A stretch of DNA of 64,000 nt. Origin: Desulfobacteraceae bacterium. GTDB lineage: Bacteria > Desulfobacterota > Desulfobacteria > Desulfobacterales > Desulfolunaceae. Position 1 is the first letter of the stretch. Each line of letters starts with the position of its first letter. A program made the translations under genes and the position numbers. The stretch lies in assembly GCA_013619155.1 (NCBI GenBank), contig JABXKT010000005.1:1-64000 (forward strand), written 5' to 3'. Shown here piece after piece: positions 35,043-44,164 of the stretch. Below the pieces are notes generated by a model, which was given only the letters and a program-made list of their open reading frames with translations, did no database searches and was not told where the DNA came from.

Positions 35043-35645
35043 TTACAGCCCTCGATCCGGATTTTCATCCGATTTCTCAAAGCCCCCGTTTTTATAAACA
35101 TCATGTGGTAAAATTTCGGTCCCCACTTCGGGCACCTCACACAATATATCCTTCGTTTTCAAGATGTTCAGTGTGCGGGTCCTTACCTCGCTGGCACGGA
35201 TGCGGTAGATCTGCTCACGGCACGCCATATAAATATCAAAGGCGGCCAGGCTGAGTTGATCCACCCGACGGGAGAAGCTGTCCAGGTCGTCCTGGGTCAC
35301 CTTTCCCTCCTGGATCTCTTTCTTCAAAACCTCTCGGATGACCGTCTTCAAAAGAAAGACAAAGGCCACCCCTTCGCTGGGAATGAAGGTTTGTACCGCT
35401 CTCAGCCGGATCACGGGGTCCAGTTTCTGGCGAAGGGCCTCCATCTCAGGCATCACTTCCTGGGAGATGAGGGCAAATACGCCGGTGAAAGACTCTTTTG
35501 CCATGGCCCCGATGGGGTTGTTAAAAGAGTCTTTCTCTTTCATGATAAACTGGCCACCGACAGTGGGGTACCCCTCTGAAAAGCGGGTGGTCCATGCCTT
35601 GGTGATCTCTTTTGCATGCGCGTCGAGGTGTTTGTAAATACCCAT
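35043..35645 (-). CDS. RsbRD N-terminal domain-like protein upstream of dsrMKJOP
   Basis: A 200-residue soluble helical protein. The pattern HLDAHAKEITKAWTTRFSEGYP, FNNPIGAMAKESFTGVFALI and AVQTFIPSEGVAFVFLLKTVIRE matches the RsbR/RsbRD N-terminal (non-heme globin-like) sensor fold. No STAS domain follows. In sulfate reducers a protein of this kind often precedes dsrMKJOP, so a sensory or accessory link to the complex is plausible but unproven. The ATG follows GAGGAAAA. The FNR-type site at 35744 is about 100 bases upstream, which suggests this gene starts the operon. Confidence 0.75.
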   Translation of the reverse strand: MGIYKHLDAHAKEITKAWTTRFSEGYPTVGGQFIMKEKDSFNNPIGAMAKESFTGVFALISQEVMPEMEALRQKLDPVIRLRAVQTFIPSEGVAFVFLLKTVIREVLKKEIQEGKVTQDDLDSFSRRVDQLSLAAFDIYMACREQIYRIRASEVRTRTLNILKTKDILCEVPEVGTEILPHDVYKNGGFEKSDENPDRGL

Positions 35646-35743
35646 TTTTCCTCGCTCCCACCCATCGAAGCCTGTGGGTTTTCCTTAAAAATTCTTGTGT
35701 GACAGCCATTTAATATCGGACATATTTTTTCGAGTTTAAACGA

Positions 35744-35757
35744 TTGATATAGATCAA
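35744..35757. promoter_or_regulatory. FNR/CRP-type palindrome upstream of the dsr operon
   Basis: TTGATATAGATCAA is an exact match to the FNR consensus TTGAT-N4-ATCAA. It lies 99 bases upstream of the RsbRD-N gene, the presumed first gene of the dsr unit. Activation or repression cannot be told without the promoter. Confidence 0.7.
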
Positions 35758-35959
35758 TTTCTGCATTTATGTCAAGAACTACTTTTCCCATTCGAAAAGG
35801 CTGAAGTATGCATTGTTAAAGGATATTATGTTTGTCTACTGGGTGGAACAAAAGCCCCTATTGTTTTGTTACCAGCCCCACTTTGGGTAGTATTATGACA
35901 TTAAAAAAACATGGTTTTTTCATCCTCTTACCGATCGTTATTAAGGCGCGATAAATATC

Positions 35960-36805
35960 TTAGGGAATTTTTTTGCATTCCCTTCGCCACCAGCGTGGGT
36001 GATTGACAATGGCATTGATGGTGGGCCCTAAATCAGCCACGGTGTGGGGCTCTAAGGTGATGATGGGGTGCTGCGTCTCTATCAGCCCGGTTAGGGGGCT
36101 AAAATCGATACTCCCCTCTCCTGGGGGGCGGTGGGCATCCCTTGTGCCGTCGTTGTCATGGAGGTGAATCTCCCGGGTGAGGGGACCCAGGGCCTTGATC
36201 CACCCTCTTAAGTCGCCGTCTCCGTAAGCATTGAGGTGGCCGGTGTCGAGGCAGACGCCCAAAGGCGTAAGGCCCGTGACCATTTTCGCCATCTCATCGG
36301 GGGTGGATTCATGGACATTCTCCAGGAGCAGGTGCCCCTTAAGAGTCGCGATGTAGGCGGCCATCTCTGACCATATCGTGCGGCTCCGCGCGCGCCATCC
36401 CTCGATGCCCATGGTGTGGGTGTCGGGGTGGAATCCTGTGTGGCAGACCACATGCACCGGGTGCATCACCTCGACGGCGCGGAGCAGTCGTTCAAGGTAG
36501 TGGCGGCTCTTTTTTTGTGTGGCGGTATCCGTTGATCCTGGATCGACCCCTTCGAAGGGGCCGTGGATGGTGATGCGTGCTCCGGCCTCTCCAAAGGCCA
36601 TGGCCGTCTCCTGAAGGTGGGCGGTGCCGTAGGTGTCGAGGGCGGGGATATCCATGCCGAGCTCGGGGTTGAGCCCCAGGGAGAGGAAGAGGTCAAACAT
36701 GCCTTTCTCCTCCACGAGCATACGATAGGGGATGTTGACCTGGAGAGATCGGGCCACTGCTCTCATTGTCTCGTTGTAGATTGCCATACTCTGTGAGGCA
36801 TCCAT
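35960..36805 (-). CDS. TIM-barrel sugar phosphate isomerase/epimerase-like protein
   Basis: About 281 residues of the xylose isomerase/AP endonuclease 2 superfamily. Metal-site positions are visible along the barrel: ITIHGPF (His), VVCHTGFH (His), LLLENVHES (Glu), CLDTGHLNAYG (Asp, His), EIHLHDNDG (His, Asp) and the terminal TLEPH (Glu). The substrate is unknown. Cobamide phosphodiesterase CbiR and other small-molecule enzymes share this fold, so the isomerase name is only a family label. The start is uncertain: ATG 36805, ATG 36787 or GTG 36820, none with a good ribosome site. No operon partner. Confidence 0.75.
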   Translation of the reverse strand: MDASQSMAIYNETMRAVARSLQVNIPYRMLVEEKGMFDLFLSLGLNPELGMDIPALDTYGTAHLQETAMAFGEAGARITIHGPFEGVDPGSTDTATQKKSRHYLERLLRAVEVMHPVHVVCHTGFHPDTHTMGIEGWRARSRTIWSEMAAYIATLKGHLLLENVHESTPDEMAKMVTGLTPLGVCLDTGHLNAYGDGDLRGWIKALGPLTREIHLHDNDGTRDAHRPPGEGSIDFSPLTGLIETQHPIITLEPHTVADLGPTINAIVNHPRWWRRECKKIP

Positions 36806-36820
36806 CTCTTGTAAAGCCAC

Positions 36821-37223
36821 GTCATTGTGGGCGGTTATAGGGATACTTTTCCCCTCTTCGTCTGATCACTCGCTATGGGGCAAAGCAAAAGAGCCGCCGT
36901 ACTGTATCAGAAGAGAGGCTTTTAAGGAAACGCCATCTTAAGTGACGATGGATGAATTTTTTAAGGGGGCTCTTATCTTTAGGATTTGGGCAGGAAGGGG
37001 AGGAGCGCCCTTATCTTGCGTGCTCCCAGCTTTTCCTGTATATACGAAGAGTCACTGCGGTGTGATTCTTCCTATATGCACGTATCTGCCGTGGTGGGTG
37101 GGGCGTATAGGCACCCTTTTTAATGAAATCACCGTTGTTTATCTTTTATGTGATTGATCCCTTGCCTCACCCTCCTAGGTCGGATCCCGGCACCGCTCTT
37201 CTATCGAATCTGTGGGTATCACC
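36821..37223. other. divergent gap between the TIM-barrel gene and nfeD
   Basis: About 400 bases, relatively AT-rich around 36940-37150, expected to hold promoters for both sides. No small gene, terminator or repeat copy is supported. SigmaW-like control is known for homologous Bacillus operons but no such site is evident here. Confidence 0.35.
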
Positions 37224-38678
37224 ATGAAAAAATGGCATCTCTCTCTTCTCGTTTTATGGTGTGTCATGGGGCACTTTATGCCCGTTATGGCATCTTCTGC
37301 GGTCCCTCGGCCCGAGGCCGGTGGGGTCCGCTTGATATCCATCTCGGGTGAGGTCTCCCCAGCCATGGCCGCCTTTGTTGAGCGGGCTGTCAGGGATGCC
37401 CGTGGAGCCACTTTGGTGATTTTTGAGATGGATACCTTTGGTGGGCGGGTGGACTCCGCCTTAAAGATCGTCGATACCATCACCGCCCTTGAGGTACCCA
37501 GTGCGGCCTGGGTGAAGACCAAGGCGATTAGTGCCGGGGCCCTCATCGCCCTGGCCACCGATGCCCTTTATATGGCCCCCGGTACCACCATCGGGGACTG
37601 TGCCCCCATCGCTGTGGGGGCGGATGGGCCCACGATGCTCGGGGAAAAATTTCAATCCCCTCTGCGGGCCAAGTTTCGCGCTCTGGCTCGAAGGAGCGGG
37701 TACAGTGAGGCCCTGGCCGAGTCCATGGTGTCCGAAGATCTGGAGATTATCGCTTTCGAATCCGCGGGAAAAACGGTGTACATGGAGGCGCAGGCCTTTA
37801 AAGACCTCAAGGATCCGCCGGAGGATAGTCGCACCGTGGTCCGTAAGGGGGAGCTTCTCACCATGGATGATGTGGAGGCCCACGCTTTTGGTTTCTCTCG
37901 GGCCACTCTAAAAACCGTTGAAGCGGTGGCCCGGGCCCAGGGGGCAGGGAACACATCGATGACACGCCTCCTCCCCACCTGGTCTGAAGATCTCTCCCGA
38001 TGGGTGCTCTCCATCACCCCGATCCTCATGATTATAGGCCTGGGGGCCCTCTACACCGAATTGAAGGCACCGGGATTTGGGATTTTTGGCATTGTGGGTG
38101 TCGTGGCCCTGGGGTTTGGCCTGTTTGGTCAGCATCTCGCCGGGCTTGCCACCTATGGGGAGGTTCTCATCATCGTTATCGGACTACTTCTCCTCGTGGT
38201 GGAGGTCTTTATCCTTCCCGGTTTTGGGGTGGCCGGCATCGTCGGGTCTCTTCTCATCATGGGGGGGCTGATCCTCTCCCTCCAGGATTTCGTGCTGCCC
38301 GACCCGGCTCTGCCCTGGGAGGGCAGTCTCTTCCGAGGGAACCTTCTCACCGTGGTGGTCTCCTTCGGTGCCTCCCTTCTTGTTGCCGTGGCGTTCTTGC
38401 GCTATCTTGTACCCGCCATGGCCGGTCGTACGGGCGGGCCCTATCTGGCTGCGGACTTAAAAGCGTCCCGGGCCACCTCCGAGGAGGCCACACGCATCTC
38501 ATGTGGGGAGAGGGGGGTCTCCATCATGCCCCTTCGTCCGAGCGGGAAGGCTGAATTTCATACAGAGCTCTTCGATGTGGTGACTCAAGGGGACTTTATC
38601 CCGAAGGGCACCTCTATCATTATCATCGCCGTGGAGGGAAACCGTATCATCGTCTCCCGAAGTGAGCCACCCCAGTGA
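37224..38678 (+). CDS. NfeD long form: membrane serine protease of the ClpP class
   Basis: 484 residues: signal peptide (MKKWHLSLLVLWCVMGHFMPVMA), an extracytoplasmic ClpP/SppA-like protease domain (about 30-235) with the nucleophile Ser in KAISAGALIAL and a Lys in the SPLRAKFRALARRSGY region, four or five membrane helices (about 265-395), and a C-terminal NfeD OB-fold domain (about 420-484). In Pyrococcus and Bacillus such proteins cleave or pair with stomatin/flotillin-like partners. FloA follows two genes downstream. The ATG at 37224 is preferred over a GTG 12 bases earlier because it begins the signal peptide cleanly. Confidence 0.88.
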   Translation: MKKWHLSLLVLWCVMGHFMPVMASSAVPRPEAGGVRLISISGEVSPAMAAFVERAVRDARGATLVIFEMDTFGGRVDSALKIVDTITALEVPSAAWVKTKAISAGALIALATDALYMAPGTTIGDCAPIAVGADGPTMLGEKFQSPLRAKFRALARRSGYSEALAESMVSEDLEIIAFESAGKTVYMEAQAFKDLKDPPEDSRTVVRKGELLTMDDVEAHAFGFSRATLKTVEAVARAQGAGNTSMTRLLPTWSEDLSRWVLSITPILMIIGLGALYTELKAPGFGIFGIVGVVALGFGLFGQHLAGLATYGEVLIIVIGLLLLVVEVFILPGFGVAGIVGSLLIMGGLILSLQDFVLPDPALPWEGSLFRGNLLTVVVSFGASLLVAVAFLRYLVPAMAGRTGGPYLAADLKASRATSEEATRISCGERGVSIMPLRPSGKAEFHTELFDVVTQGDFIPKGTSIIIIAVEGNRIIVSRSEPPQ

Positions 38679-38710
38679 ATCTGCCTTAAGAGCCAAGGAA
38701 GCGAGCCCCT

Positions 38711-39190
38711 ATGATGAAACTTACCCTCACCATTATCACTCTTCAGCTGTTGGGACTTGTCGCCGTCGTTGTGGAGTGTATTATCCCCTCGTTCGGTATC
38801 ATCTCCCTTATTGCTGCCACCTTTTTTTTGATCTCTCTTTATATGGTTTTTACAGGGCTGTCGCCCCAGGTGGGATATATCCTGGTGGTGGCGGATATTT
38901 TTTTGATTCCTGCTGCGATCCTCTTCGGTGTCAAGGCGATGGCCCATTCACCCATGGCCTTGAATTATCAGCTTAAGCGCTCAGACGGTGTCTCCTCCCA
39001 GAAAAAAGGGCTGGATCACTTCATCGGTCTTGAGGGTACCGCCTTAACCGATCTGAGGCCTTCCGGTGTGGCTATCATCGGCGATGAGCGTATCGATGTG
39101 GTCACCCGCGGCGAATATATCGAAAAAGAGAGCCCCATCCAGGTGCTCTCTGTCACCGCCAACAGCGTGATTGTGAAACTGGCAGGGTAA
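38711..39190 (+). CDS. short NfeD-family membrane protein
   Basis: 159 residues: three to four hydrophobic helices (about 5-90) followed by an NfeD OB-fold domain (LIGLEGTALTDLRPSG...RIDVVTRGEYIEKESPIQVLSV; the true text begins FIGLEG). The domain's GxxGxAxTDLRPSGxxxIxxxRxDVVxxGxxI pattern is complete. It sits between the long NfeD protease gene and floA, the same order as yqeZ-floA in Bacillus with an extra NfeD. ATG at 38711 or 38714 is possible, with AAGGAAG upstream. Confidence 0.85.
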   Translation: MMKLTLTIITLQLLGLVAVVVECIIPSFGIISLIAATFFLISLYMVFTGLSPQVGYILVVADIFLIPAAILFGVKAMAHSPMALNYQLKRSDGVSSQKKGLDHFIGLEGTALTDLRPSGVAIIGDERIDVVTRGEYIEKESPIQVLSVTANSVIVKLAG

Positions 39191-39281
39191 ACGTAGCGTG
39201 CCGGAGGCATTTTTTTTAGATCGGCCCGGTCTTTCGGATATGGAAGATCATTATTGATAACGAGTAATCCAGGAGAAACGA

Positions 39282-40268
39282 ATGACGCCCAATACGATTT
39301 TAACGTTTGTTGTGCTGGCTATTGTGCTGGTGATTCTTTTTATCATCGGCTCTGCGATTAAGCTTTGGATTCAGGCCCTGGTATCTGGGGCCCATGTGGG
39401 TATGCTCAATATTGTCTTTATGAGATTAAGAAAGGTTCCGGCGCCCCTTATCATCGAATCCAAGATTATGGCGGTGAAGGCGGGCATCGATATCGACACG
39501 GATATGTTGGAATCCCATTTTCTGGCTGGCGGTAACCTGGCCCGTGTGGTGCAGTCTCTGATTGCCGCCGATAAGGCCAACATCGAGTTGGAGTTTAATC
39601 GTGCGGCGGCCATTGACCTGGCCGGTCGAAATGTCCTGGAAGCGGTGCAGATGAGCGTCAATCCCAAGGTCATCGAGACCCCGAAGATCGCCGCCATGGC
39701 CAAAGACGGCATTCAGCTTAAGGCCTTGGCCCTGGTGACGGTTCGTGCGAACCTCGATCGTCTCGTGGGTGGTGCCGGAGCCGATACGATCCTGGCCCGT
39801 GTGGGGGAAGGCATCGTCTCCACCATTGGTTCTGCCGAAAATCATAAGCAGGTGCTGGAGAATCCGGATCGTATCTCCAAGACCGTTCTCTCCAAGGGGC
39901 TGGATTCGGGCACCGCCTACGAAATTCTCTCCATCGATATCGCCGATGTGGACGTGGGCAAGAACATCGGTGCCGATCTGGAGACCGACCGTGCCGAAGC
40001 AGACAAGAAGATCGCCCAGGCCAAGGCCGAAGAGCGTCGTGCCATGGCCTACGCCGTAGAGCAGGAGATGAGTGCGCGTGTTCAGGAGATGCAGGCCAAG
40101 GTGGTGGAAGCCGAAGCCCAGGTGCCTCTGGCCATGGCCGAAGCGTTCCGAAGTGGCAATCTGGGTATCATGGATTATTACAAGATGAAGAATATCATGG
40201 CCGATACCGATATGCGCAGCTCCATTGCCGGGGATGAGAAGGATTCGGGTGAGAAGGAGACCACCTGA
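39282..40268 (+). CDS. floA: FloA, flotillin-like membrane-microdomain protein
   Basis: 328 residues of the YqfA/FloA family. An N-terminal hairpin-type membrane segment ([30 protein letters not shown]; two parts, about 6-38) precedes a SPFH/PHB-like domain (about 45-225) and a long Ala/Glu/Gln-rich coiled-coil (about 225-300, [20 protein letters not shown]). FloA scaffolds functional membrane microdomains in Bacillus. It is co-directional with the two NfeD genes and its stop overlaps the next start by one base (TGATG). Confidence 0.9.
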   Translation: MTPNTILTFVVLAIVLVILFIIGSAIKLWIQALVSGAHVGMLNIVFMRLRKVPAPLIIESKIMAVKAGIDIDTDMLESHFLAGGNLARVVQSLIAADKANIELEFNRAAAIDLAGRNVLEAVQMSVNPKVIETPKIAAMAKDGIQLKALALVTVRANLDRLVGGAGADTILARVGEGIVSTIGSAENHKQVLENPDRISKTVLSKGLDSGTAYEILSIDIADVDVGKNIGADLETDRAEADKKIAQAKAEERRAMAYAVEQEMSARVQEMQAKVVEAEAQVPLAMAEAFRSGNLGIMDYYKMKNIMADTDMRSSIAGDEKDSGEKETT

Positions 40269-40738
40269 TGGGAGGGCTTCGGTTTCTGATCACGATTTTT
40301 GTGGTTTATCTGATCTTTCGCAGCATCATGAGGCGAGTTCTCGCCGCCGTGAACCAGGATGGCGATGCGCCCTCCCAGGGGAAGGTGGGGGGGATCATCT
40401 TTCGGATGAAGCAGGAGATGGATAGGGCCAGGCGAGATGCGCAGCGAGAGGCCTCGGGTGATGAGGCGGTGGAGGTGACGGACGAAGGTTCCTGGGAGGA
40501 GCCGGAGGCGGAGCTCCTCTTCGAGGGGGACGATAGTGCTCCCCGTGAACGCTGGGATGAGGTGGATGAGACCCCCTCTTTCTGGGATCGTCAGGAGGAG
40601 AAATCCCCTGTGGTCTCTCCGGGGGTTGCCCCTTCCTCTTGTCGTAATACGTGTCATCGCCGCAGGCGTCGTATCCCCCTTAAGCAGGCCTTTATCTGGA
40701 AGGAGATCCTCGATGCGCCTGTGGGACTGAGGCCTTAA
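40268..40738 (+). CDS. unknown small membrane-anchored protein of the floA operon
   Basis: 156 residues that I cannot assign. There is one N-terminal membrane helix (LRFLITIFVVYLIFRSIM), a charged, acidic, probably disordered middle (DEAVEVTDEGSWEEPEAELL), and a basic patch (CHRRRRRIPLKQ) leading into a short C-terminal block, LKQAFIWKEILDAPVGLRP. That last block looks like a conserved peptide docking motif, as it does not resemble the disordered part. Translation is coupled to floA through the overlapping TGATG, so a role with the FloA/NfeD microdomain is plausible. Confidence 0.7.
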   Translation: MGGLRFLITIFVVYLIFRSIMRRVLAAVNQDGDAPSQGKVGGIIFRMKQEMDRARRDAQREASGDEAVEVTDEGSWEEPEAELLFEGDDSAPRERWDEVDETPSFWDRQEEKSPVVSPGVAPSSCRNTCHRRRRRIPLKQAFIWKEILDAPVGLRP

Positions 40739-40804
40739 GATCCGGTGAACCCTAAGAGCCTCCGGTCTCCGGCCGGGGGCCATACTTTAATTATTTTAAG
40801 GAAC

Positions 40805-41719
40805 ATGGTGTTGAAGCGGATTATTGAGCTTTTGGCTTATAAGATTATTTGGATGTTTTTTCTCCTCTTGGGGCTCGTCCCCGAGCCCCTGGCCGAGCGC
40901 ATGGCCCATGTCCTGGGGGGGATCTGGTATCGTATGGATAGGCGTCATCGGGATGTGGCCTTGGAGAATATGGCCATCGTCTTTGGCGACACAATGAGCC
41001 GAGAAGAGATGATCGCCTTGAGTCGACGGTCCTTCGATCATATTGCCCTGGTTCCCTTTGAGATGGGGCGTAGCCTGCGCTGGAACTGGCGGGCCATCGA
41101 GGCCCGCTTCCGGGTTTATGGGGCGGGTCATATTAAGGCCGCCCATGATAAGGGCAAGGGGGTTCTTGTCCTCACCTGTCATATCGGCAATTGGGAGTTT
41201 TTGCCCCTCTCCATGATCACCTCGGGTTATCGGATCGCCGCCGTCTATCGTCCCCTGGACTTTAAACCCATGGATCGCTTTATTCTGGAGATGCGGGAAC
41301 GTTTCGGGTGCTGTATGTACCCGACCAAACATGCCCGGAGAGGTATTCTTGCGGCCCTGGGTAAGGGGCATATCGTGGGGCTCCTCAGCGATCAAAATGC
41401 CGCCAAGCGTCATCAGGGCGTGTTTATTGATGTTTTTGGTAAGAAGGCGAGTGCCCATAGCGGCATCGCTCAGCTCGCCTTGAGTACAGGCGCGCCTGTC
41501 GTCCCTTACTTCGTGGCCCGGGATGGTCAGTTTATCCGGGGGGAGTTTGGTGCCGAGATTCCTTTGGTGAATACCGGTAATTTTGAGTCCGATGTGCGGG
41601 CCAATACCCAGAATTTTGGGTACGCCATGGAGAAGATGATCCGTAAATATCCGGAGCAGTGGTTCTGGGTTCATCGCCGGTGGAAGACCCGTCCCCTGGA
41701 TGAGAAGGGCGGCCTTTGA
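40805..41719 (+). CDS. LpxL/HtrB-like lipid A or lysophospholipid acyltransferase
   Basis: 304 residues of the bacterial lipid A biosynthesis acyltransferase family, peripheral or single-pass at the inner membrane. The N-terminal helix (IIWMFFLLLGLVPEPLAERMAHVLGGI) is followed by the catalytic HX4E motif in TCHIGNWEF (about residue 133), then LLSDQNAAK (about 209) and GAPVVPYFVAR. EQWFWVHRRWKTR is the usual C-terminal signature. It probably adds a secondary acyl chain to Kdo-lipid A, but substrate cannot be decided. The start at 40805 follows TAAGGAAC. A GTG at 40745 lacks similarity. Confidence 0.88.
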   Translation: MVLKRIIELLAYKIIWMFFLLLGLVPEPLAERMAHVLGGIWYRMDRRHRDVALENMAIVFGDTMSREEMIALSRRSFDHIALVPFEMGRSLRWNWRAIEARFRVYGAGHIKAAHDKGKGVLVLTCHIGNWEFLPLSMITSGYRIAAVYRPLDFKPMDRFILEMRERFGCCMYPTKHARRGILAALGKGHIVGLLSDQNAAKRHQGVFIDVFGKKASAHSGIAQLALSTGAPVVPYFVARDGQFIRGEFGAEIPLVNTGNFESDVRANTQNFGYAMEKMIRKYPEQWFWVHRRWKTRPLDEKGGL

Positions 41720-41828
41720 CTCCGGGCTCCCTTCGCTGGCATGGACACAAGCATGGGAAAAGGGTTCGTCACTATTTAGCCTACTGGATGAAAATGCCTT
41801 TTGTGATTAAAGTGGGCAAGAAAAGCAG

Positions 41829-41960
41829 GCCTCCGGCGGCCAGGGAATCAGCCCTTGGGCCCTTAGGTGGGTGAATACGACGGGGCAACGGCCCGTCATA
41901 TCCGGGGAAAAAACGTTTTACAGGCGCGTGTTTCTATCATCTATAGGCGCCGTTGAATAG
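41829..41960 (+). repeat. intergenic repeat family, copy C (right end missing)
   Basis: AAAGTGGGC...AAAAGC then GCCTCCGGCGGCC (41829-41841), an imperfect hairpin ATACGACGGG...CCCGTCATAT (41875-41901), and GGGGAAAAAACGTTTTACAGGC. The right-hand inverted end is not recognisable. It lies between the tandem acyltransferase and relA/spoT-domain genes. Confidence 0.7.
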
Positions 41961-42011
41961 TGACAAGGGTTCTTGGATAAAAAATTAGGATGGAAATGGT
42001 AAGGGGGACCC

Positions 42012-43037
42012 GTGGCATCATTGGATTTTGAAAAAGAACAGCAGGCCTTTCGGGAGTATCACAGCGAGCATCACGAACTTCTCGAGGCGGCCAGGCACGC
42101 CTTTATCGTGATCATCGACTCGATTTTGGCGGGGGATATTCCCATCTCTTCCGTGACGGGTCGCGTTAAGGATAAAGAGGAGTCGATCAAGAAGTTTTCA
42201 CGCAAGTACCAGACCAAGCTCGAAGAGGTGAAAACACCGTATGAGATTAAGGATCATATAACGGATCTCATCGGACTGCGGGTGGTCTCCCTGTACGAAT
42301 CGGATATCGTGCGCATCCGGGATATCCTCGAAGAGGAGTTCGAATTCGTGGAGGTCACCGATAAGATCGAGGCCATGGAGAGTAAAGAGGACTCCTTCGG
42401 CTATAAGGGCCTGCATGTGGATTTGAGACTCAAAGAGCCCCGGAGCAGTATGCGGGAGTATGCCCGATACGCCGACTTGCGTTTTGAATTGCAGATTCGG
42501 ACGATCATCCAGGACGCCTGGAGCACCCTGGACCATAAGATCAAGTATAAGAAATCGATTCCCCTCTACCTGAAACGACGTATCAATACCCTTGCCGCCC
42601 TCTTCGAGATGGCCGACCGGGAGTTCTACAGCATTCGAGAAGAGACCATTAAGTCGGCCGAAAAAGAGAAGCGGAACAGGGATCGCCTCTCCGAAAAAGA
42701 GCAGCTCAACGCCTTCTCCTTTCTCGCCATCGCCGAGGAGCGATTTCCCGAATATCGCTTTCAGCCCCATAAGGTGGATGGTTTTGTTCTGGAGCTGGTG
42801 GATTATGGCTCTCTTTCGCCCAGTCGCTTTAAGGCCATCGTGGACGCGGGCTATGAGATCGTCGACGATTACAAACAATACCTGGGACAAAACGCCACCC
42901 AGCGCCATGCCTTAAACCCCTATATGATGATTCGACACCTGTTGTACTGGGAGGATAAGGTCCGGTATGAGCGTATTTTGTACAACGACCAGAGAGATGG
43001 ATTCGATACCTGGCTGGAGTCTCGGGAGGGGCTTTAG
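42012..43037 (+). CDS. RelA/SpoT-domain (p)ppGpp synthetase-like protein
   Basis: 341 residues with a single RelA_SpoT nucleotidyltransferase domain (about 40-200) and no HD hydrolase, TGS or ACT domains, so a small alarmone synthetase type. Visible landmarks are VKDKEESIKKFSRKY (about 54), DLIGLRVVSLYESD (about 85-98), EDSFGYKGLHVDLRL (about 126) and ELQIRTIIQDAWSTLDHKIKYK (about 158). These match the catalytic core that transfers pyrophosphate to GDP/GTP. The C-terminal 140 residues are unusual for short SAS proteins and may be regulatory. The start is GTG after AAGGGGGACCC. Confidence 0.85.
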   Translation: MASLDFEKEQQAFREYHSEHHELLEAARHAFIVIIDSILAGDIPISSVTGRVKDKEESIKKFSRKYQTKLEEVKTPYEIKDHITDLIGLRVVSLYESDIVRIRDILEEEFEFVEVTDKIEAMESKEDSFGYKGLHVDLRLKEPRSSMREYARYADLRFELQIRTIIQDAWSTLDHKIKYKKSIPLYLKRRINTLAALFEMADREFYSIREETIKSAEKEKRNRDRLSEKEQLNAFSFLAIAEERFPEYRFQPHKVDGFVLELVDYGSLSPSRFKAIVDAGYEIVDDYKQYLGQNATQRHALNPYMMIRHLLYWEDKVRYERILYNDQRDGFDTWLESREGL

Positions 43038-43175
43038 GCGAGCCGATTCTATGATGGCTGTCGTCCATACAGGGGGGGGCTTGCCCCCTCCTTTTTACGG
43101 TATGAAGGTGGCGAATTTTTCGACCTGGGGTCTATGGGGTCGGCCCCGCCGCCGGAGGCCGTGCGGTGAAAGTTT

Positions 43176-43284
43176 GCCTCCGGCGGCCCTGCCGGGAGCC
43201 AAACAAACTTTTACTGTAACGGAGACGGACCAAAGGTCCGTCTCCGTTACAAATCTGGGATTTATCTCCTGGCCTCCGGAGGCC
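43176..43284 (-). repeat. intergenic repeat family, copy D
   Basis: Bounded by GCCTCCGGCGGCC (43176-43188) and GGCCTCCGGAGGCC (43271-43284). Between them lies the longest perfect hairpin of the family: arms GTAACGGAGACGGACC and GGTCCGTCTCCGTTAC around AAA (43216-43250). Orientation is reversed relative to copies B, C and F. Confidence 0.88.
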
Positions 43285-43423
43285 CTTTTTCTGGCCACTT
43301 TGACCATAGAAGGCACCCAAGGCGGCCCTGTCTGGAGCCAAACTTTTGCCTAATTTAAAAGATTGGGCTTAACAAACAGATATCGTCAAGTCACTCCTAA
43401 ATTTAACCCCGGATCAAAGGCGG

Positions 43424-43466
43424 ATGTGATTTACCCCGAGATACGAGGAGTAAAGCGCATACGCAA
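43424..43466 (+). repeat. second repeat block, copy near D
   Basis: ATGTGATTTACCCCGAGATA then CGAGGAGTAAAGCGCATACGC. Matches blocks at 23165 and 63717. Confidence 0.65.
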
Positions 43467-43505
43467 CCTGCTTTTCACGCTCCCTTTGACCCTAGGTGGC
43501 AGTCT

Positions 43506-44066
43506 TTACAGGCTGACCCCCAGGTGTGTCATCAGTTCGTCACGAGTGATGATGGAGCGGACGTCGTCCACGTACGCTTGGACGTTCTCGAGGCCCCCTT
43601 CCTGGCGGTCGATGAGGGTGATGACGCGCACCACCTCGAGGCCCTGGACGCGGGCGCGTTCGATGGCTTTGATGGTGGAGCCGCCGGTGGTGATGACGTC
43701 ATCGATGATCACCACTTTTTCGCCCTTGGCCATATCCCCTTCCACCCAGTTGATGATGCCGTGGTCTTTGAGCTCCTTGCGAATCGAGAAGGCTTTGATG
43801 GGCTTGCCGCCGAGTTCGGATGCAAAGGAGGTGGCCACGGCGATGGGGTCGGCACCAAAGGTGAGGCCCCCGATACCGGTGATGTCGAGATCTTTTACCG
43901 CCTCGAAGACGAGGTTACCCACGAGGAACATGCCGCGAGGGCTCAAGATGGTAGGTTTGCAGTTGACGTAGAAGTGGCTCATCTTTCCCGATGCCAGCTT
44001 GAAGGTGGGTTCTTCGGAGAATTTGAAGGATGTTTTACAGACAATATCGATCAGTTCGTTTTTCAT
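43506..44066 (-). CDS. pyrE: PyrE, orotate phosphoribosyltransferase
   Basis: Converts orotate and PRPP to OMP in pyrimidine synthesis, 186 residues. The PRPP-binding loop is [18 protein letters not shown] (about residues 114-131), and the flexible catalytic loop [14 protein letters not shown] (about 97) and the N-terminal [17 protein letters not shown] are present. The start at 44066 follows AAGGAGACGCCCC. The upstream open frame to 44165 belongs to intergenic sequence. Single gene, convergent with the RelA-type gene. Confidence 0.93.
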   Translation of the reverse strand: MKNELIDIVCKTSFKFSEEPTFKLASGKMSHFYVNCKPTILSPRGMFLVGNLVFEAVKDLDITGIGGLTFGADPIAVATSFASELGGKPIKAFSIRKELKDHGIINWVEGDMAKGEKVVIIDDVITTGGSTIKAIERARVQGLEVVRVITLIDRQEGGLENVQAYVDDVRSIITRDELMTHLGVSL

Positions 44067-44164
44067 GGGGCGTCTCCTTAAAAATGCACAGTGCCTTCCG
44101 GCATCCTTAGTAATGGTGGCTGCACGCAGCCTGTATGGTAAACGTCTCTCTTGCTTTAAAGGCA

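Larger units (their letters stand above)
43038..43505. other. repeat-filled gap between convergent genes
   Basis: This 468-base gap contains copy D (43176-43284), an outer CACTTTGACCATAGAAGG segment (about 43297), a partial second end (about 43320-43352) and the second block at 43424. No gene is supported. Confidence 0.6.
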
